Shown: in pieces, positions 7,283 through 10,820 of the stretch
Numbering within the stretch: position 1 is the stretch's first letter
Layout of the letters: every line of letters begins with the position of its first letter
Origin: Phoronis pallida
Lineage: Eukaryota > Phoronida > Phoronidae
Assembly: GCA_028565715.1 (NCBI GenBank)
Contig: JAOXYC010225016.1
Coordinates: forward strand, 1 to 10,820
DNA: 10,820 bases
Reading direction: 5' to 3'
Translations under genes and position numbers: made by a program
The notes under the pieces: generated by a model
What the model was told of the DNA's origin: nothing
Database searches by the model: none
The model's input: the letters and a program-made list of their open reading frames with translations, nothing else

Positions 7283-10200
7283 GTACTAGTCATGTTTTCT
7301 ACATGTAGAGACTCCCCTGCGTTATTCATAACACTGTTAAAACACCAGTCAGTAGTCACTGACATAAACTAAAGCTAAACTCTGGCTCTGCAGCCTCTGC
7401 ACGACACGTTTTCGCAAATTGATAAATGTCATTCTCCGATCTCGGACGTCGTAATTGTCTTCAAGTTTTTGTTGGGCGTTGTTACACACGTTGTGTTCAG
7501 ACCTAATTTGACATGACATTGGATTTGTTTTGCTAACTACCATATCTATCACAACAAACAGAATTCACGATTGTTAGCAAAGACACTCACTTTCCGAAAG
7601 ACAGCGATTTACCCTGTTTACTGTACAAGTCGAATAAGTTGGTCCCTCGTTTATTTGCGTTATTCAGTCAATGTGTTTCCAACGACTAAATAACAGAAGT
7701 TATGCGAGGGACCAACTTATTCGACTTGTACTGATTTACTAAGCATTGTTTCCTTGACAATTACTTGTTACCTGCTTTGGTAAGTTAAGTGTGCCGAATT
7801 GGGATTGAGGTGGTAGCGGTAAAAGGAGATAGTATAAAAGAAGGTAGAACAAGTCCGACATGTGCTTCCCTTCCAAACGTTCACAAACCCCTCCAAGGAA
7901 CACAATCTATCTGTTTCACAAAATCGTGTCTGCTTTCACGAAATGTTTATTTTTCAAACAATACATCCAGTAACACTCAAAACATCCTACCTTCTCTAAA
8001 AAACAATGGAAAGTCATCAAAATTCCGTTTCCTGACAGCAATAATGAGCAATATCGGTTGTCATTTCATTGTGTGGTGGTCAGTGTGGTCTGGCGGCATA
8101 AACACTAGACTCGCAATCTGAGGGTCATCACCCCAGCAGGGTGAAAGACCTCATGTTGAATAATGGGATTGGGCCAACAATCCGCCAACATGAAATCTAA
8201 TAGAAAATTTTCTAGAAGAAGTCATTCTTGTTATATAATAAAGCAGGTTCTCTTCAAAAGAGTTTTTAGCACCTTAAAATCCTTTTGAATTATATTGAGG
8301 ATTATTGTTTTTTAAAGCTATAACCTCTTCTTAATTCCACCAAAAGTGGTAACTGAGATTTCGCTCTAAGAACTTTGACTGAATACATTCTATTTAAAGG
8401 TGGGAAGAGTACTCCGTGTTTGGTGAGCAAATTAAAGGCACAAGATTTCTTCCACTAAAAGTTCCCCTGAATGAGGTGAGTTTCAATAATATTCTAAAAA
8501 ATGGCATGTTGCTAATTTTTTTCAATGATCATTAGTAGTGCTCGGACGATTGATCGAATGATCAAGTACTCGGTTGTTCAGCCAAAAATCACGAAGATCG
8601 ATCATGGAAAAAAATAATCGATCACCCGCAATCATCGGGTTCAAATTGTCCATCGCAAACGCGTTGATCGTTGTTTTCAATCATCCCTGCTCAAAAAAGC
8701 CGTCAATTGAGAATAAAAACCTTATTTCAATGTTTTTTTTCTTTAAAAATCGGCAAACATCCGCGAAAAATTACCTCTGCACGCTTGTAAACTCTGGAAA
8801 AAACATCATGGCGGCATTTCCTGTTGGCGACGTTAGCGCTTTCAGCAGCAAAAATGATCGATCATGATCGATTAATCGGTCAGATTTTCGGCTGATTAAT
8901 CGACCCGGAAATATTCCACGATTCCGAGCACTTATCATTAGCTTTTTCTGAAAATATAAAAACCTTGAAGTTTGTATCTTTTGATAACCTATTTCAGACA
9001 GCCAATCTGGCTTAATGACTAAATCAACACTGACGATCTAACTGAGATCAAGTGTAAGCCATGTAAGGTATTAATTATCACTGTTGAATAATAAATAGAT
9101 AATAATTAATTAAAATCTGTTTCTATAACTACAATTTGATCAAATTTTGTAAAAGAAATAGATGAAAACCTGTCATTCAATTATTGATCTAAACTTGAAG
9201 ATGAATTTGAAAAGACAGAAAAAATCCGAACTGAACCGGGAATTGAACCCTGGTTTCCTGAATGCTGGTCAGATGCTCTTACTTGAAGATGTTACACTCA
9301 TAAGTAGTGCTGGGTGACCTTTTGTTGATTTACTTTTCCTTTGATTTTTACAGAGAATAAGCTGCAAGGTTGAGGATGACAAGGGATGCACTCCAGATCA
9401 ACTAGTCTCTCAACTTGAAGAGGCGGATTTAAAACTGGGGCTCATAATTGATCTGACCAATACATACAGATACTATAAGAAAGAGGTGACATTGATTATT
9501 TCTCGTTTTTTTTGTAAACATGATTAGACCGATTTAGACAACCTTTTGTTTTGAATAAGAAATGATCAGGATCGTTTCAAGACATGAAATCTGTGTGTTG
9601 CCCAGAAAGCTTGGAGTGCTCTCATCAAATATTGTTTAAAATTGAGAAATATAGATAAAACGAATTTGAAAAATAACACAAATACATTGAGGTCCATGCT
9701 GATGTTTCGGTTTATTCTGCAACCATCATCAGGACAATAACAGCATCAAAAATGAGTTACAATACATCGTTGAGGAAACAAATACCATAACATCCATATG
9801 CATACTTTACAGGGAAGCAAGTGAACAGCAACTGTAAAGTGAAAGAGCTACCATGTCTATAAAAATAGTTCACAGCATGGTTCTCCCTGATATGTAGACT
9901 CTTTGATAATTAGCTTTATGTCATTGTTATCAGAGTCAAATACAACCACAGATGAATAACATATGCTGTGACCAGTGTTGACCAATAAAGTGGCATAAAT
10001 TCATTTTAATAATGTTATGGCCAAAAACTGAATTCTTGATAAATATACAGATAACATGTTGAACTGGAAACAAGTCATTTATATGGTCCAGGTTGAAAGA
10101 GATTGTTCATCAAGGGCACTAATTAAGTACCTGAAATGTTTTGTTCCACAACAATTTTCTTCTAGTAAGTGAATAAAATATTTCTCACCAACGGTAACTT

Positions 10201-10336
10201 TGGTTCCAGGATGTTACACAATATGGAATTGAACATGAGAAGATCTTAACAAGGGGTCACATTGTACCCGAACCAGAAGTCTGCGATCAGTTCAAGTGTG
10301 TTGTCAATGATTTCTTTGACAGGAACAGCAACAATG
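7251..10336 (+). CDS. DUSP11: 5' half of a DUSP11-like (PIR1) RNA 5'-triphosphatase gene (four exons, 3' part off window)
   Basis: Known of the family: DUSP11 is a dual-specificity-phosphatase-fold enzyme that removes gamma and beta phosphates from RNA 5' ends, largely in the nucleus. Seen: exons 7251-7282, 8400-8475, 9354-9485 and 10210-10336 join through GT-AG introns into 367 nt (122 codons plus one base) without a stop. Landmarks in order are IPDRW (near residue 8), GTRFLPLKVPL (near 24), GLIIDLTNTYRYYKKE (near 65) and GHIVP (near 97). They match the family's IPxRW, PGTRF..KVPL, GLIIDLTxTxRYY and GHxVP segments, in order and with similar spacing. The capping-enzyme triphosphatase domain is related, but the GTRF..KVPL and GHxVP segments favour DUSP11. 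The HCxxGxxR catalytic loop is absent because it must be encoded by exons past 10820. All introns carry repeats. Orthology is inferred from remembered family sequence, without an alignment search. Confidence 0.85.
7623..7731. mobile_element. 109-bp foldback (MITE-like) element with perfect 27-bp arms, in intron 1
   Basis: The left arm (7623-7649, starting GTACAAGTCGAATAAG and ending GGTCCCTCG) and the right arm (7705-7731) are perfect reverse complements over 27 bases. Pairing resumes inside: GTTATTCAGTC (7659-7669) with GACTAAATAAC (7684-7694), one mismatch, leaving a ~14-base loop. TTTACT occurs directly before the left arm (7617-7622) and three bases after the right arm (7735-7740), a possible target duplication. 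As it lies in intron 1 it would be transcribed as a stable RNA hairpin. Nothing is encoded in it. Confidence 0.75.
8077..8152 (+). mobile_element. tRNA-like SINE head (Ala-CGC-like), degenerate, in intron 1
   Basis: An anticodon-arm-like segment CTAGA-CTCGCAA-TCTGA (8105-8121) has a 7-base loop with T33 and anticodon CGC. It is followed after six bases by a perfect 5-bp hairpin TCACC-CCAGCAG-GGTGA (8128-8144) where the T-arm should be. GGTC (8078-8081) can pair with GACC (8147-8150) as part of an acceptor stem, and TGGTCTGGCGG recalls box A. The T-loop lacks TTCG, so it is not a working tRNA. The SINE body downstream is not clearly delimited. Confidence 0.4.
8400..8475 (+). CDS. DUSP11: DUSP11-like exon 2
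   Basis: The acceptor is ATTTAAAG|G (AG at 8398-8399) and the donor AATGAG|GTGAGT (GT at 8476-8477), a consensus donor. It is 76 nt: one base completing Arg, then 25 codons beginning WEEYSVFGEQIKGTRF and ending LPLKVPLNE. GTRF..(L)KVPL is the family landmark. The intron that follows is phase 0. Confidence 0.85.
8528..8941. mobile_element. 398-bp non-autonomous hAT-type element with 8-bp target duplication, in intron 2
   Basis: The perfect 8-bp direct repeat ATCATTAG flanks the element (8528-8535 and 8934-8941). Inside it the termini are TAGTGCTCGGA (8536-8546) and, reverse-complemented, AAGTGCTCGGA (8933-8923): ten of eleven bases match. Subterminal similarity continues, with CAGCCAAAAATC (8579-8590) against CAGCCGAAAATC on the other arm at nearly the same distance (43 versus 39 bases). 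An 8-bp duplication with xAGTG-type ends is the hAT hallmark. The interior is rich in GATC and CGATCATGATCG palindromes. The 97-codon ORF inside (8574-8867) is not a transposase. Confidence 0.82.
9228..9299 (-). mobile_element. tRNA-Ala(AGC)-like SINE head or tRNA pseudogene, antisense in intron 2
   Basis: On the minus strand the segment folds as a worn cloverleaf. The D-stem is ATCT/AGAG with three of four pairs. The anticodon arm is TCTGA-CCAGCAT-TCAGG with anticodon AGC. The T-arm is CAGGG-TTCAATT-CCCGG with four of five pairs, and box B reads GGTTCAATTCC. The acceptor stem pairs only in part. A T6 run follows eight bases beyond the T-arm acceptor strand (plus 9219-9224), a potential Pol III terminator. 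Position 33 is C and box A is poor, so a functional tRNA is unlikely; a SINE head is the best reading. It lies 54 bases upstream of exon 3. Confidence 0.5.
9354..9485 (+). CDS. DUSP11: DUSP11-like exon 3
   Basis: The acceptor is TTGATTTTTACAG|AG (AG at 9352-9353) after a good pyrimidine tract; the donor is AAAGAG|GTGACA (GT at 9486-9487). It is 132 nt = 44 codons, phase 0 on both sides. It contains TPDQLVSQLEEADLKL followed by GLIIDLTNTYRYYKKE, the core strand and loop of the phosphatase fold before the P-loop. Confidence 0.9.
9692..9735 (-). repeat. Imperfect hairpin with hammerhead-like motifs, in intron 3
   Basis: On the plus strand GTCC, TGATG and GGTT (9692-9712) pair in nested order with AACC, CATCA and GGAC (9721-9735). 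On the minus strand it reads GTC-CTGATGA-T-GGTT-loop-AACC-GAAA-CAT-CAGC-ATG-GAC. This has the CUGAUGA box, a stem II, the GAAA box and a short stem III of a hammerhead motif, as found in some Penelope-like and other retroelement ends. The UH cleavage site after stem III is missing and stem I is only three pairs, so activity is doubtful. Confidence 0.4.
9804..9840. repeat. Short 9-bp inverted repeat in intron 3
   Basis: ACTTTACAG (9804-9812) and CTGTAAAGT (9832-9840) are perfect reverse complements around 19 bases. It lies just past the hammerhead-like hairpin and may belong to the same interspersed element, whose ends I cannot define. Confidence 0.35.
10210..10336 (+). CDS. DUSP11: DUSP11-like exon 4
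   Basis: The acceptor is TTCCAG|G (AG at 10208-10209) and the donor AACAATG|GTGTGT (GT at 10337-10338). It is 127 nt: 42 codons plus one base, starting DVTQYGIEHEKILTRGHIVP and ending FFDRNSNN. GHxVP and the following helix match the family. The leftover G fits the acidic residue (Asp/Glu) expected just before the IGVHC segment of the next exon. Confidence 0.88.
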
Positions 10337-10820
10337 GTGTGTTGACTAGTGTTTCTATTTTTCTTCACAATATTTAAAAAGATGTGAACTATTTTTGATA
10401 AATCTTGCAATTATTTTAGATCACCTCAAATCATTTTTTGCTCTCAGAAACATGTTTTAAGTTGATATAGGTTCATTTAGAAATAAAATATGTTGAGACC
10501 CGAGTGTATACAGATGAGTTAAAATACATTAAAATCCAGCACTTTATTTCTGGTAAAATAATTAAAACAGTAAAAACACTAGGTTTCGGACTTTGGCGAA
10601 ACACGTCCTTTGTCAAGTGTAAATAAATAAGAAGGTTCATTTATATTTACCCAATATACTCACTCTGGTCACATAGTGTACATCCTGTTAAGTGTTATGT
10701 TTTTATAAAATGATGATTCTGAGTAGGAGGAGTCAAGCTTACATTAAAGGGAAACACAGCGCCAGCAAAAACCACCCTCTTACAAACGCCAAATACAGCT
10801 TTTCGCTGCACTAAAGTTGC
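10337..10820 (+). other. DUSP11: Start of DUSP11-like intron 4, no exon seen
   Basis: After the GT donor at 10337 I searched for the expected IGVHCTHG-type exon and found no sequence that could encode it before 10820. The next exon is therefore outside the window. Confidence 0.55.
10576..10620. repeat. Second structured hairpin of a repeat end, in intron 4
   Basis: ACACT (10576-10580) pairs with AGTGT (10616-10620), and GGAC (10588-10591) with GTCC (10605-10608). On the minus strand it reads ACACTTGACAAAGGAC, a loop, then GTCCGAAACCTAGTGT, the same layout as the 9692-9735 hairpin (box, stem, GAAAC) but with the CUGAUGA box replaced by TTGACAA. It looks like the end of an interspersed element; family unknown. 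Confidence 0.4.

Noticed and set aside
7789-8121. 110-codon plus-strand ORF
   Set aside because: It lies in intron 1 of the DUSP11-like gene and its end overlaps the tRNA-like repeat; no recognisable features.
8201-8214. 14-bp palindrome TAGAAAATTTTCTA
   Set aside because: Short AT-rich palindromes are expected by chance in intron sequence of this composition.
8574-8867. 97-codon ORF
   Set aside because: It lies wholly inside the hAT-type element and does not resemble a transposase.
1-10820. Bacterial-type system, CRISPR array or operon
   Set aside because: Spliced exons, SINE/LINE/hAT repeats and AT-rich intergenic DNA all point to an animal genome; no regularly spaced repeats or compact gene cluster exist.

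Overview
The window is animal nuclear DNA, most likely from a marine invertebrate. It is AT-rich, its genes are split by GT-AG introns, and it carries several classes of interspersed repeat (a LINE tail, tRNA-derived SINE heads, hAT-type and other inverted-repeat DNA elements). The AGGCCTAC motif recurs (about 161, 5754, 6225 and 6821), which I associate loosely with deuterostome invertebrates such as echinoderms or hemichordates; this is a weak impression and not a placement. Because the genes are split, long ORFs are a poor guide. Both genes below were rebuilt exon by exon from splice sites, reading phase and protein pattern.

Left third, minus strand (382-3220): the 5' part of a gene for a secreted or membrane cysteine-rich protein. 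A signal-peptide exon is followed by five exons of 141-165 nt. Each encodes exactly one six-cysteine EGF-like (EB-module-like) repeat, and every intron is phase 1. The six exons join without a frame break into 285 complete residues. The gene runs off the left edge of the window. A 5'-truncated LINE tail sits in intron 3, in the same orientation as the gene.

Middle (3300-7150): no convincing gene. It contains a ~593-bp inverted-repeat element (3804-4396), an inverted YY1-like motif containing a possible tiny first exon (5027-5129), a GC-rich repetitive patch with a 16-bp palindrome (5355-5420) and a degenerate tandem repeat (5434-5535).

Right third, plus strand (7251-10336 and onward): the 5' half of a DUSP11-like (PIR1) RNA 5'-triphosphatase gene. 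Four coding exons join in frame into 122 residues. The catalytic P-loop (HCxxGxxR) must lie beyond the right edge. Its introns are full of repeats: a 109-bp foldback with perfect 27-bp arms, a tRNA-like SINE head, a 398-bp hAT-type element with a perfect 8-bp target duplication, an antisense tRNA-Ala-like SINE head, and two imperfect hairpins that, read on the minus strand, recall hammerhead-type motifs in retroelement ends.

The two genes are unrelated in function and point in opposite directions (5' ends about 4 kb apart). I see no operon or dedicated multi-gene system here. The least documented items are the EGF/EB-repeat gene and the structured repeats inside the DUSP11-like introns.
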